This document shows, piece after piece, positions 8,386-16,088 of a DNA stretch of 43,980 bases (position 1 is the stretch's first letter; each line of letters starts with the position of its first letter). Source of the stretch: Candidatus Bathyarchaeota archaeon (GTDB lineage Archaea > Thermoproteota > Bathyarchaeia > Bathyarchaeales > Bathycorpusculaceae); contig JADGNF010000035.1 of the NCBI GenBank assembly GCA_017883615.1, positions 1-43,980 of the forward strand. The letters are read 5' to 3'. The notes beneath the pieces are model-generated. The model saw only the letters and a program-made list of their open reading frames with translations, ran no database searches and had not been told where the DNA came from. The position numbers were made by a program, and so were the translations under genes.

Positions 8386-9153
8386 ATGACTCTTTTTTCA
8401 GATACACGTTACTTGTTCGTGCGGTACCTAAAGAAACTCGTCCGAAACCCAATCCTGCTGTTCTTCTCACTCTTTCAACCCATCATTTTCCTAGTGCTTT
8501 TCACACAGCTTCTCACAAACTTCAGCAAATTCGTCGTGTTGCCTGGTGGGTCTTACATAGAGTTCGCCACAGCGGGCATCCTGCTTCAAAACGCATTTGG
8601 AAGTGCCCTGCAGTCGGGGACATCAATCGTGCTTGATATTGATTCGGGTTACTTGCAGAAAATGCTCGTAACACCTGTTCGGAGAGAAGCCATTTTGTTG
8701 GGCAGGTTAACAAGCGACGCCTTCCGAGTCGTGGTTCAATCAGCAATAATTTTAGGTTTAGCTTACGCGTTTGGTGCCTTCGTAACAACAGGCGTCATCG
8801 GCATTCTGCTCATATTCTTTACAATTGCCTTTTTTGGATTGGCGTGGTCCGGAATTTCGCTGGCAATTGGAATGAAGACAAGAAGCTCTGAAACCGTATT
8901 TGCCATAGGCGGCTTCCTCACATTTCCGCTGTTGTTTCTAAGTCCAGCATTATTCCCCATCGATTTTCTACCTCCATGGGTGGGTACCGTGTCAATGTTT
9001 AACCCGATCAGTTACGCCGTTAACGCCATTCGAGTTCTGATGACTACGGGTTATGATTGGGGCACGATTCTTCCATCTTGGGGCGTAATCGCGCTGGTAG
9101 CACTTGTGACGATGAGCCTTACACTCTACCAATTCCGGAAGGTTGTTCGCTAA
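8386..9153 (+). CDS. ABC-2 type permease (DrrB-like)
   Basis: This 255-residue membrane protein has about six transmembrane segments. An N-terminal cytoplasmic segment, RYLKKLVRNPILLFFSLFQP, is the usual coupling/entry region of ABC-2 permeases. LFLSPALFPIDFLPPWV and FNPISYAVNAIRVLM are the conserved C-terminal motifs of DrrB-type proteins. It forms the membrane half of the exporter with the ATPase encoded 2 bp upstream. The ATG at 8386 is preceded by GGAGGCGG at 8373-8380, a strong ribosome binding site inside the end of the ATPase gene. Confidence 0.9.
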   Translation: MTLFSDTRYLFVRYLKKLVRNPILLFFSLFQPIIFLVLFTQLLTNFSKFVVLPGGSYIEFATAGILLQNAFGSALQSGTSIVLDIDSGYLQKMLVTPVRREAILLGRLTSDAFRVVVQSAIILGLAYAFGAFVTTGVIGILLIFFTIAFFGLAWSGISLAIGMKTRSSETVFAIGGFLTFPLLFLSPALFPIDFLPPWVGTVSMFNPISYAVNAIRVLMTTGYDWGTILPSWGVIALVALVTMSLTLYQFRKVVR

Positions 9154-9228
9154 AAGAGCAACATGCATCTGTAAGGTTCCCTTCTTTTTGTTTTCCAAAA
9201 GTGTATGGGTCATCGAGAAATTTCAGTT

Positions 9229-9301
9229 GGTAGTACACGTTATTGGTAGTACTTCAACTTATTGAGAAAGCTTATAAGTACTACAAACATATCGGTAGTA
9301 C
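9229..9301 (+). promoter_or_regulatory. VapBC promoter with four GGTAGTAC boxes
   Basis: GGTAGTAC occurs at 9229-9236, 9245-9252 and 9294-9301, and its reverse complement core GTACTAC at 9278-9284. The boxes form two pairs, each with 16-bp start-to-start spacing, on either side of a TATA-like CTTATAAG (9271-9277). The start codon lies 12 bp beyond the last box. Autoregulation by the AbrB-type antitoxin, alone or with VapC, is the simplest reading. Confidence 0.7.
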
Positions 9302-9312
9302 CGAGGATAAGT

Positions 9313-9543
9313 ATGGACGACGAAGTCATAGTCACACGTAAAGGACAAACCACCATCCCGATCAAACTCCGCGAAAAATACAACATCGAAGAAGGCACCC
9401 GACTCCAAGTCACCGACACTGACAACGGCATTCTCCTCCGCCCCAAACAATCCACCCTTGACCTGGCGGGTTCAGGAGCCAAATACGCCTCGCCAGATCA
9501 AATGAAACGGCTTTTGGAGAAACTCAGGGACTTAGATGCCTAA
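9313..9543 (+). CDS. vapB: AbrB/SpoVT-type antitoxin
   Basis: This 76-residue protein is a swapped-hairpin DNA-binding antitoxin. The family core is VTRKGQTTIPIKLREKYNIEEG, followed by LLRPKQ. The C-terminal third (about residues 45-76) is helical and probably wraps the toxin. The ATG at 9313 is preferred to a TTG 51 bp upstream, because that longer version would translate through the TATA box and two operator boxes. It overlaps the toxin gene by 8 bp, giving translational coupling. Confidence 0.85.
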   Translation: MDDEVIVTRKGQTTIPIKLREKYNIEEGTRLQVTDTDNGILLRPKQSTLDLAGSGAKYASPDQMKRLLEKLRDLDA

Positions 9544-9922
9544 AACCGCATACGACACTAGATTTTTCTTAGAACACTATTACAGCCGAGAAGCCATCGT
9601 ATTGCGCAAAACCCAAGCGGCGATACGCAAAGTCAAAGAACGCTTCATTTCTGCAATTGTACTTCACGAAATTTACTGGCTTACTCTTCAAACAGAAGGC
9701 CAAGAAACCGCAGAACTTAGAGCCACCCTTTTGGAGAAAGATTTTAAAATTGTTAAAATCGACGCAGAAATCGCCAAAACCAGCGCCCAACTCCGCCACA
9801 AATACCGCCTCAATATGGCCGACAGCATAATCGTTGCCACCGCCCAACTGCTCAAAGCAACCTGCCTCTCAGACGACCCACATTTCAAAACGGTGGACGA
9901 AATCAAAACCGCTTGGCTCTGA
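9536..9922 (+). CDS. vapC: PIN-domain ribonuclease toxin (VapC)
   Basis: This 128-residue PIN-domain protein cleaves RNA in a Mg2+-dependent way in characterised members. The acidic active-site residues are D7 (YDTRFFLE), E45 (VLHEIYW), D96 (MADSIIVATA) and D114 (SDDPHF), so the toxin looks intact. It begins inside the antitoxin gene (ATGCCTAA overlap). The RNA target cannot be deduced. Confidence 0.88.
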   Translation: MPKTAYDTRFFLEHYYSREAIVLRKTQAAIRKVKERFISAIVLHEIYWLTLQTEGQETAELRATLLEKDFKIVKIDAEIAKTSAQLRHKYRLNMADSIIVATAQLLKATCLSDDPHFKTVDEIKTAWL

Positions 9923-10025
9923 CTTCGATACCTTCCTCTGCCAGGTAAGTCCCAATAGCCAAACTTGCTTGAAGAAACTGGTTAATCCCTATATTTTCAG
10001 AATAATATAGAACAGTGGTGTTTTT

Positions 10026-10634
10026 GTGAGCGTTTTTTCTCGGCAACGGGAAACGGATCGTCTTGAAGCATTCAGCGACGGCATATTCGCCTTTGCAATC
10101 ACACTGCTTGTTCTAGGTCTCTATGACCCAACCACCCGCGGCAGTAGCCTCCTCCAAGGGCTCCTAAACGAATGACCCAGTTTTCTTGCGTCCGCCATCA
10201 GTTTCATAACTATTCTCATTATGTGGATGAATCACCATAACATGTTTAACTACGTTAAAAGAGTCAGTCGTGAATTCATGCTCCTCAACGGGCTGCTCCT
10301 TTCGTTTGTGACTTTAACCCCGTTCACGACTTTGTTAGTTTCTGAACATCTTCTTCACGCCGACGCCAATGTAGCTGCAGCTTTCTATTCAGGGTCGTTT
10401 TTTCTGTTGGGCGTAGTCTGGAATATACTTTGGCACAACGCTTCACACCACCATAACTTGATTAGCGAGAATGTTCCTCCAAGCCAAATCAAGCGTATAG
10501 CCCGCCAGTACGTTATCGGTCCCATTTTCTACGGGGTCGCTTTCATGGTTGCATTCGTTAATGCTTTCGCTTGTGTGGTTCTGATTATCTTGATTGCAGT
10601 GTACTATGGAATTACGGTTACGGGCGTCGAATAG
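10026..10634 (+). pseudogene. TMEM175-family (DUF1211) potassium channel gene with an in-frame TGA
   Basis: From the GTG at 10026 one frame runs to 10634 (about 202 codons), interrupted only by TGA at 10173-10175. Upstream lies the family signature RLEAFSDGIFAFAITLLVL, the pore-lining FSD motif of helix 1. Downstream come PSFLASAISFITI and MWMNHHNMFNYVKR, then further membrane helices. In the family the residue before PSFLAY is usually tryptophan (TGG), so a single G-to-A change explains the stop. No other defect is visible. Without the first helix the downstream part could not form the pore. Recent inactivation, a sequencing error, or readthrough are the options. Confidence 0.8.
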
Positions 10635-10652
10635 CATTCAATTAGGACGAAC

Positions 10653-11216
10653 TTAAGGAGTCCGCAGAAACGCAACTGCTTTTTCAACCAGTTCATCTGA
10701 CAATTTCTCCCTGTTTTCGACGGTTACCGTGAAGACTTCTGCGTTTTGCTTGCCTTTTGCTTCTGTTATCAGTTTGTCTTGGGCTTTCTGGTGAACGACC
10801 GCGAGGACGAGTTTGTTGCTGTCGAGGGCTTTTTTTGTGGCCTCTTTGAATTTTTGGGAGAATAGTTCCATTGGTCCGATTTCGTCGATGGCGACTGCAT
10901 CGCTTTTTTCGACAGCCGTGTTAATTGCTTGGGCGCCAATGCTTTCTAAGTCGTTGAGGTTCACTCGGTACTTGCCCACTTGAGGTCCATCCTTCTGTTT
11001 AACGCTTGCCAAGCAACCCACCTTCGCCGCGGCAACATCAACCAGTTCAAAACCCACACGGTTTGTGCCTTCGCGGACTTCACGGCTAAACATCCCGCCC
11101 ACGTTGACGCCGCGTCCCCTCAAGTCACTAACGGTTTTTGCAAGCACCGTTGTCTTTCCCACGCCGGGGCTGCCTGTCAAAATCAAGATACGCTTTACCA
11201 AAGCCTTTCGCTCCAC
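10653..11216 (-). CDS. Nucleoside-triphosphatase, THEP1 type
   Basis: This 187-residue P-loop NTPase of the THEP1/KAP family hydrolyses nucleoside triphosphates in characterised members; its cellular role is unsettled. Walker A is LTGSPGVGKTT (residues 14-24), and the family-typical Walker B is AIDEIGPMELFS. VGGMFSREVREG and GFELVDV are other conserved THEP1 stretches, and the length is normal. It is divergent from trm1 with 55 bp between starts, so their promoters share a short AT-rich spacer. It is convergent with the broken TMEM175 gene. Confidence 0.9.
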   Translation of the reverse strand: MERKALVKRILILTGSPGVGKTTVLAKTVSDLRGRGVNVGGMFSREVREGTNRVGFELVDVAAAKVGCLASVKQKDGPQVGKYRVNLNDLESIGAQAINTAVEKSDAVAIDEIGPMELFSQKFKEATKKALDSNKLVLAVVHQKAQDKLITEAKGKQNAEVFTVTVENREKLSDELVEKAVAFLRTP

Positions 11217-11271
11217 TTAACCAGAAGTCTAATATCTGCATAAAATTCTTTTCATACAACCGGCGCAAATC

Positions 11272-12486
11272 ATGGCAGAACCTTGGCCAGAATTCCCATC
11301 TGAAACCATCACGGAAGGAAAAGCCAGAGTGGTGGTTCCGAACCTGAAAGCTTACGGCGTCTGCCCCCAAGATTACGCGCCAAGCAAAGCACCCGTTTTC
11401 TTCAACCCCGTCATGGAGTTTAACCGCGACTTGACAGTTTTGGCTTTTCAGGCTTACCAGCGGATGGTCAACAGGGAAATCACCATATGTGAACCTCTCA
11501 CTGCTACTGGGATTCGAGGCATACGGTTTGCAACCGAAATTCAAGGCGTAAAAAAAGTCATTAGTAGCGACATTAATGAGCACAGCGCTAAACTCGCTGC
11601 ACACAATGTTGTCCTAAATAACCTACAGAAACGTATGTCCGTCAAGCATAAAGACGCCAACCGCCTGATGAGTGAGCACAGTGCGCCCAAAACCCGCTTC
11701 GACATAATCGACATTGATCCCTTCGGAACTCCAGTTATCCACCTTGACGCCGCAATCCAAGCCCTCCGAAACAACGGGCTGCTTGCGACAACAGCCACGG
11801 ACATGGCGCCCCTCTGCGGAGTCCACGCCAAAGCATGCATACGCAAATACGGCGGCAGACCTCTACGAACTGAATACTGCCAAGAGCTCGCTGTCCGACT
11901 CCTCGCCGGACAAGTAGCCTCAACCGTAGCGAAACATGACATCGGAACCCGCGTCCTGTTCAGCCACTGCAGCGACCACTACATCCGTGTCTACACCCAA
12001 ATCAGCTACGGCTGCCAGAAAGCTGACGAAGCTCTGAAAAACATGGGTTACGTGCTGCATTGCTTCAACTGCCTCCACCGAGAAACCGCAACCAAACCCT
12101 TCCCCGAATCTGCCGCTAAATGCCCAGAGTGCGGCACACGAATGGATTATGCGGGTCCGTTGTGGGCGGGAAAAATTTTCGATGCTCCTTTCATTGATTT
12201 GATGATTGGGGAAAACGGACATAAGGCGTTTAGGAACAGCGGCAAAATAACCAAACTCCTCACCACCACCAAAGAAGAAGCGGAGATGCCTCCGACTTAC
12301 CACGTTTTGGACCGGTTAAGCGGCAAATTTGGGTTGCCCGCGCCAGCAATGGCGGCGTTTTTTGGGGCTCTGCGCGAAGGCGGCTTTTCGGCGGTTGCGA
12401 CACATTTTAGCCCTCGGGGAATCAGAACAAACGCACCTGCATCTGTTATGCAGCAGATAATTCGAAAGATAACCCCGCCCAAGTAG
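11272..12486 (+). CDS. trm1: tRNA (guanine(26)-N2)-dimethyltransferase
   Basis: This 404-residue archaeal Trm1 methylates G26 of tRNA with SAM. The N-terminal Rossmann domain has EPLTATGIRGIRFA (SAM-binding loop) and the catalytic DIDPFGTP, followed by TTATDMAPLCG. The C-terminal part contains a zinc site, CFNCLHRE then CPECG (near residues 264-290), and ends with the RNA-contacting THFSPRGIRTNAP motif typical of the family. The ATG at 11272 is 55 bp from the divergent THEP1 gene. Confidence 0.95.
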   Translation: MAEPWPEFPSETITEGKARVVVPNLKAYGVCPQDYAPSKAPVFFNPVMEFNRDLTVLAFQAYQRMVNREITICEPLTATGIRGIRFATEIQGVKKVISSDINEHSAKLAAHNVVLNNLQKRMSVKHKDANRLMSEHSAPKTRFDIIDIDPFGTPVIHLDAAIQALRNNGLLATTATDMAPLCGVHAKACIRKYGGRPLRTEYCQELAVRLLAGQVASTVAKHDIGTRVLFSHCSDHYIRVYTQISYGCQKADEALKNMGYVLHCFNCLHRETATKPFPESAAKCPECGTRMDYAGPLWAGKIFDAPFIDLMIGENGHKAFRNSGKITKLLTTTKEEAEMPPTYHVLDRLSGKFGLPAPAMAAFFGALREGGFSAVATHFSPRGIRTNAPASVMQQIIRKITPPK

Positions 12487-12554
12487 CTTATTTGCGATAA
12501 AGGTTTAAGAGCAAAAACAGCACGTAGTAGAAAACACACAAACGGTGATTACGT

Positions 12555-13370
12555 ATGGCTGACAAGATCGCGGTTATCGGCACCGGCATGATGGGCGGCG
12601 CCATAGTCAAAAGCCTCCTCAAAGGCAAATACGCCGGAAAAATCACGGCTGCAGACTTTATAACCGAAAAACTCAAGGACCTCGAAGACTTGGGCGCCGC
12701 GGTGACTTCGGATAACCAGAAAGCCGCCGCGGAAGCAGACATCGTTTTTGTCGCCGTAAAACCAGGTGACCTCGAAAAGGTCCTCAAGGGCATAAACAAA
12801 GAGGTCAAAGGCAAAATTGTGGTCTCAACCGCCGCAACTGTGCCCATCTGGTTCATCAAGAAGAATGTTCCCGATGCGAAGGTTGTGCGGATCATGCCTA
12901 ATGTCGCCGTTTTGGTTCAGGCTTCTTACACCGCGTACTGCTACGACCAAACCGTAACCGCAAAGGAGAAAGAGAAAATCCAAATGCTTCTGAGTATGAT
13001 GGGCATCGCAGAAGAGATGGACGAGAAATACATGGACGCAATCACGGGGCTCAGCGGCAGCGGACCAGGCTACCTCTCCATCATAGCCGAAGCCCTCACC
13101 TACGCCGGACTCAAAGTTGGATTGCCCCGAAACATAGCCGAGAAAGCCGCCGCGCAAAACATGCTTGGAACCGCCAAACTCATCCTCGAATTGCCCGAGC
13201 ATCCAGCGAAAATCCGAGACATGGTCACCACGCCAGGCGGAACCACCATCGAAGCCGTCTACGAGTTGGAAGGCAGTCAAGTCAGGCAGGCGTTGATGCG
13301 GGCAGTTGAGCAGGCTACGAAGAAGAGTACGTTGATTCGGGAGAAGGTTTGCCCCGAAGACAAACGCTAA
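12555..13370 (+). CDS. proC: Pyrroline-5-carboxylate reductase
   Basis: The enzyme makes proline from 1-pyrroline-5-carboxylate with NAD(P)H. The 271-residue protein has the Rossmann loop IGTGMMGGAI (residues 8-17), the FVAVKPGDLE strand-turn, MPNVAV and the substrate/dimer segment GLSGSGPGYLSIIAEAL. TTPGGTTIEAVYELE is the conserved C-terminal helix pair. The length matches the family. No proA or proB is present here, so the pyrroline precursor may come from ornithine or arginine catabolism (inference). A TATA-like AAGGTTTAAG lies about 50 bp upstream. Confidence 0.95.
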   Translation: MADKIAVIGTGMMGGAIVKSLLKGKYAGKITAADFITEKLKDLEDLGAAVTSDNQKAAAEADIVFVAVKPGDLEKVLKGINKEVKGKIVVSTAATVPIWFIKKNVPDAKVVRIMPNVAVLVQASYTAYCYDQTVTAKEKEKIQMLLSMMGIAEEMDEKYMDAITGLSGSGPGYLSIIAEALTYAGLKVGLPRNIAEKAAAQNMLGTAKLILELPEHPAKIRDMVTTPGGTTIEAVYELEGSQVRQALMRAVEQATKKSTLIREKVCPEDKR

Positions 13371-13376
13371 ACCCCA

Positions 13377-13392
13377 CTCCTCTTAAGAGGAG
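13377..13392. promoter_or_regulatory. Perfect 16-bp palindrome covering a ribosome binding site
   Basis: CTCCTCTTAAGAGGAG is perfectly self-complementary and is followed by GCTTTTTC. It lies between the proC stop and the HAD-phosphatase ATG (13401). Its right arm provides the GGAGG that serves as that gene's Shine-Dalgarno. If the RNA folds, the site would be masked; it may instead act as a proC transcript end. Confidence 0.5.
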
Positions 13393-13400
13393 GCTTTTTC

Positions 13401-14063
13401 ATGTTTGAAGCTGTCATTTTTGATTGGGACGGAACCCTAGCCGATACCCGAGACGTAATCTTAGCAAGTTTCCATGAGGCACTCCGCGAAATCACCCGAC
13501 TGGATGTCCCTGACGAGTTTGTCGAGCGCCGAATAGGCGTAGGCGCGGCAACCACATTTCGCGAAATCCTGACGGCGAAAGGCGTAAAATTCGATGACGA
13601 ACTGATCAGGCAGTTGGTTGCGGTGAAGGTCCGCGTGGAAATTGACCGAACAGGCGATGTTAAACTGTTTCCGGGCGCCAGAGAACTTTTGGAATCTCTC
13701 CAAGGAAAAGTCAGTATGGCTTTGGCGTCTATGAATAATCGCAGAGTTATCGACCACATGCTCAATGGGCTCCAAGTTCAAGAATTCTTCAGCGAAGTCC
13801 TCACAGGAGATGAGGTAACCTGCTCAAAGCCTGATCCCGAAATCTTCCTGAAAAGCGCCCATAAACTGGGGATTAAGCCAGAGAAATGCGTAATTTTGGA
13901 GGACTCGATTTTCGGCGTGAAAGCCGCCAAAGCAGGGAAAATGGCATGTGTGGCCGTAGTTCAAGGGGCATATAGCGCAAAAGAGCTTGCAAAAGAAAAA
14001 CCGGACTTGATTATCAATTCGCTTCGTGAAAAAGATGCGCTTCTCAAGTTTATTTTGAAGTAG
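13401..14063 (+). CDS. HAD-superfamily phosphatase (phosphoglycolate phosphatase-like)
   Basis: This 220-residue HAD hydrolase has motif I FDWDGTLADT (residues 7-16, nucleophile D8), motif II S/T in MALASMNNR, and motifs III/IV KPDPEIFLKSAHKLG and CVILEDSIFGVKAA. A helical cap of type C1 (residues 16-80) lies between motifs I and II, as in PGP/GPH-type phosphatases. The substrate is probably a small phosphomonoester but cannot be specified. Its Shine-Dalgarno lies inside the palindrome upstream. Confidence 0.88.
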   Translation: MFEAVIFDWDGTLADTRDVILASFHEALREITRLDVPDEFVERRIGVGAATTFREILTAKGVKFDDELIRQLVAVKVRVEIDRTGDVKLFPGARELLESLQGKVSMALASMNNRRVIDHMLNGLQVQEFFSEVLTGDEVTCSKPDPEIFLKSAHKLGIKPEKCVILEDSIFGVKAAKAGKMACVAVVQGAYSAKELAKEKPDLIINSLREKDALLKFILK

Positions 14064-14160
14064 AAGCATCTTCGTATGGTCTTGATTTATTTGTTGGTGT
14101 AAGGTTACAGTCACATAGATTTAAGAATTTTCGAAGGCAAATAAATGTACCAAGCAATCA

Positions 14161-14460
14161 GTGGGCGTTTTGAGAAAAACCGAAGAGAAAGTGAGAAGGC
14201 TTATGTTAAGTAAAATGTTGGAAATAAAACCGTGTAGGTTCCAAGTGCTATTCTTGCACAACGACGACAGCGAACAAGTCGAAGTTCACGAAGTGAAAGA
14301 AGTAGATTTTCTCACGATACAGGAACGTCTAGAAAACGGCGAATCAGTTTTCATAACAAGCAAAAACTCGCAAAGAATCACCTCTCCCAAACAGAAACGC
14401 CGCGTTTCCAGAAGCATAAAAACAAAGCTGGTAACCGCGTTCTATTTAGACCGCATTTAG
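14161..14460 (+). CDS. Small hypothetical protein
   Basis: This is a 99-residue soluble protein from GTG at 14161; internal ATGs at residues 15 and 19 are alternative starts. It is basic at both ends, with an acidic, strand-like middle (VLFLHNDDSEQVEVHEV) and a predicted helix, IQERLENGES. I recognise no family. Codon use matches its neighbours, and the opposite-strand frame over it looks like a shadow. Confidence 0.5.
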   Translation: MGVLRKTEEKVRRLMLSKMLEIKPCRFQVLFLHNDDSEQVEVHEVKEVDFLTIQERLENGESVFITSKNSQRITSPKQKRRVSRSIKTKLVTAFYLDRI

Positions 14461-14662
14461 GAAACTTTCCTTCTAATTTTCTCAGAGGAAAGGCGGAAAA
14501 AGTTGAAAGCCCTTTTCTGTTTTCGAGCCCAAGCGAAAAATAATAGCTATCTTTCTCTGCTGACGAATTTCGGCTCTTTTCATCATGCTTTTTTGGTGTA
14601 TGGAAGATTGTTTCATAGCAATTTATCTTTGACAACTTCAGATGATACTTTGAGGTAGAGAA

Positions 14663-14836
14663 GTGGAAGGAGAAGGCATAAGTTTTCCCTCCGTTTGTCA
14701 AGAGACCTGTGACCATTCTACGCATAGGTCCTACAAGCAGAGGCGTTTCGACATACTCAACGGGTTTGAGCTTAATTTGACGCGATGCATAAACTGCCAC
14801 AAAAACTTAGCATTGGACATAAAGAAACTGAATTAG
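14663..14836 (+). CDS. Small Cys/His-rich protein, probable zinc binder
   Basis: This 57-residue protein starts at GTG (14663) behind an excellent Shine-Dalgarno (TGAGGT, spacing about 7). It has VCQETCDHSTH near residues 11-21 and RCINCHKNL near 42-50, so CxxxC and CxxC(H) pairs could bind one zinc ion. A TATA-like CAATTTATC lies about 40 bp further up. The opposite strand holds a longer frame (14378-14800), but that one overruns the neighbouring gene and has no ribosome binding site. The stop overlaps the stop of the convergent HAD gene. No function can be assigned. Confidence 0.5.
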   Translation: MEGEGISFPSVCQETCDHSTHRSYKQRRFDILNGFELNLTRCINCHKNLALDIKKLN

Positions 14837-15528
14837 TCCTTTACACTTTCGGCTTTGTTTATGCGTTCAATAAGAGTCGGCAGGTCCGTTATCGAGGTCG
14901 CAATGTAGTTTGCCCCGTGTTTGATTAGCTGTTCCTGTGAAGAAACTCCAGTTGGTATGCCGACGGATTCTGCTTTTATTTCTGCTGCGGCTTGAATGTC
15001 GGTTATGCTGTCTCCAACAATTAAAGTTTCAGATGCAGAGACCCCCATGGACTTCAATGCCATGCTGCAATGTTCTGGGTTGGGCTTGTAATTGGCTGTT
15101 CCATTACGTGTTATAATCGCATCAAAATACTGAGTAAGTTTAAACCGTTTGAGAATGCGGTCGGTGGAGTTTGCGCTGTTGATAGTGCATAAGGAAATTT
15201 TCAATCCCATTTTTTGCAAGTCTTTTAGAGTCTCTATTGCCCCTGGAATGAGACTTGTTTGAGTGGCAGCTTCTAACTCGTATTTCTCCGCTATTCGCAG
15301 GGCTTGTTCCCGAGTTTTTTCTATTGCTGCTGACGGTTTTCCTGTGTTGCTCATGAAAAGTTCCGTTTTTTTGAGCATTTCAAATATGTTTTCATTAACG
15401 GTTATTACTGAAGCTGGAACTCCGATTTTCATTAGGTAGCCTCGGACCTCAGAGCGGACCGTTTTGTAATCCAAGTTGAAGGTAGCGATTGTTCCGTCTA
15501 AGTCAAATATGACTGCTTTTATCGTCAT
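14833..15528 (-). CDS. HAD-superfamily phosphatase
   Basis: This is a second HAD hydrolase, 231 residues from the ATG at 15528. That start places motif I, FDLDGTIATF, near residue 8, as in the family. An upstream in-frame ATG (15669) would add 47 residues without HAD character and is rejected. Motif II is SLCTINSAN, motif III KPNPEHCSMALKSMG, and motif IV LIVGDSITDIQAA. The helical cap fits phosphoglycolate phosphatase-like enzymes. It is only distantly similar to the HAD gene at 13401, so it is not a recent duplicate. Confidence 0.85.
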   Translation of the reverse strand: MTIKAVIFDLDGTIATFNLDYKTVRSEVRGYLMKIGVPASVITVNENIFEMLKKTELFMSNTGKPSAAIEKTREQALRIAEKYELEAATQTSLIPGAIETLKDLQKMGLKISLCTINSANSTDRILKRFKLTQYFDAIITRNGTANYKPNPEHCSMALKSMGVSASETLIVGDSITDIQAAAEIKAESVGIPTGVSSQEQLIKHGANYIATSITDLPTLIERINKAESVKD

Positions 15529-16088
15529 ACAAAGCTCACTCTCGGGAGGTTTGCGATTTGGTTGCTTATGCAGATTGCGGAGGAAAGATATACTTTGTGG
15601 TGGCGTGGAAAATAAGGTGCCAAAACTTAACCAAGCTGGTCTAAGCTCGACTTGTTGGAAGTTTTTCATCTCTTCACGGTAAAATTGAAAGACAGTAAAA
15701 GAATCCTGTAGGTCACGAGTATAAAGAGTTACCCAACGCTGGAATCAGTTAGCGTGCGACGACTGCATTGATATTACTTTCCCAATTCAAACAGATTTGA
15801 TGAATTTGTTCCACTTTGTATTTTGACAGTTTCACCTAAAATCACTTTTTTTAACCTCTTCTTTAATACGAAACAGTTCTCTAAGCAAATAACTGAAAAG
15901 CGGTTCCAAACAATGTGGTGAAAAGTGGTTTTCAGTTGTCAGGTCAGCCAATTGCGCCGCAAAAGGCTATCAAAGCCGACAAAAACTCGCCGTACGACAA
16001 TAACGTATCCAATCAGACAGTGATTGACAATGCATAAGCTTTTAATCTTTCAATCTCCCGCCCTTACCATCAGAAGGTAAGCACCAGA
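15529..16088. other. Intergenic region upstream of the acyl-CoA synthetase
   Basis: No gene is visible. TTTTAATC at 16040-16047 is a plausible TATA box for the synthetase (start 16089), and CAGAAGGTAAG about 12 bases before the ATG may help ribosome binding. The promoter of the HAD gene on the other strand must lie near 15530-15570. The middle, 15650-16020, shows no repeats or strong hairpins that I could see. Confidence 0.4.

Noticed and set aside
9262-9312. Upstream TTG start for the AbrB-type antitoxin
   Set aside because: It would put the TATA box and two of the four operator boxes inside the coding region; the ATG at 9313 gives the normal family N-terminus.
10173-10175. Selenocysteine or recoded tryptophan at TGA in the TMEM175 gene
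   Set aside because: Hydrogenase and Hdr genes here use Cys codons at positions that selenoprotein-making archaea recode, many genes end in TGA, and no SECIS-like hairpin was recognised. A point mutation is simpler.
14378-14800. 140-codon minus-strand frame
   Set aside because: It overruns the better-supported gene at 14161-14460, has no ribosome binding site or family features, and is antisense to the Cys-rich small gene with a strong Shine-Dalgarno.
15529-15669. N-terminal extension of the HAD phosphatase to the ATG at 15669
   Set aside because: The 47 extra residues have no HAD character; the ATG at 15528 places motif I at the usual distance from the start.
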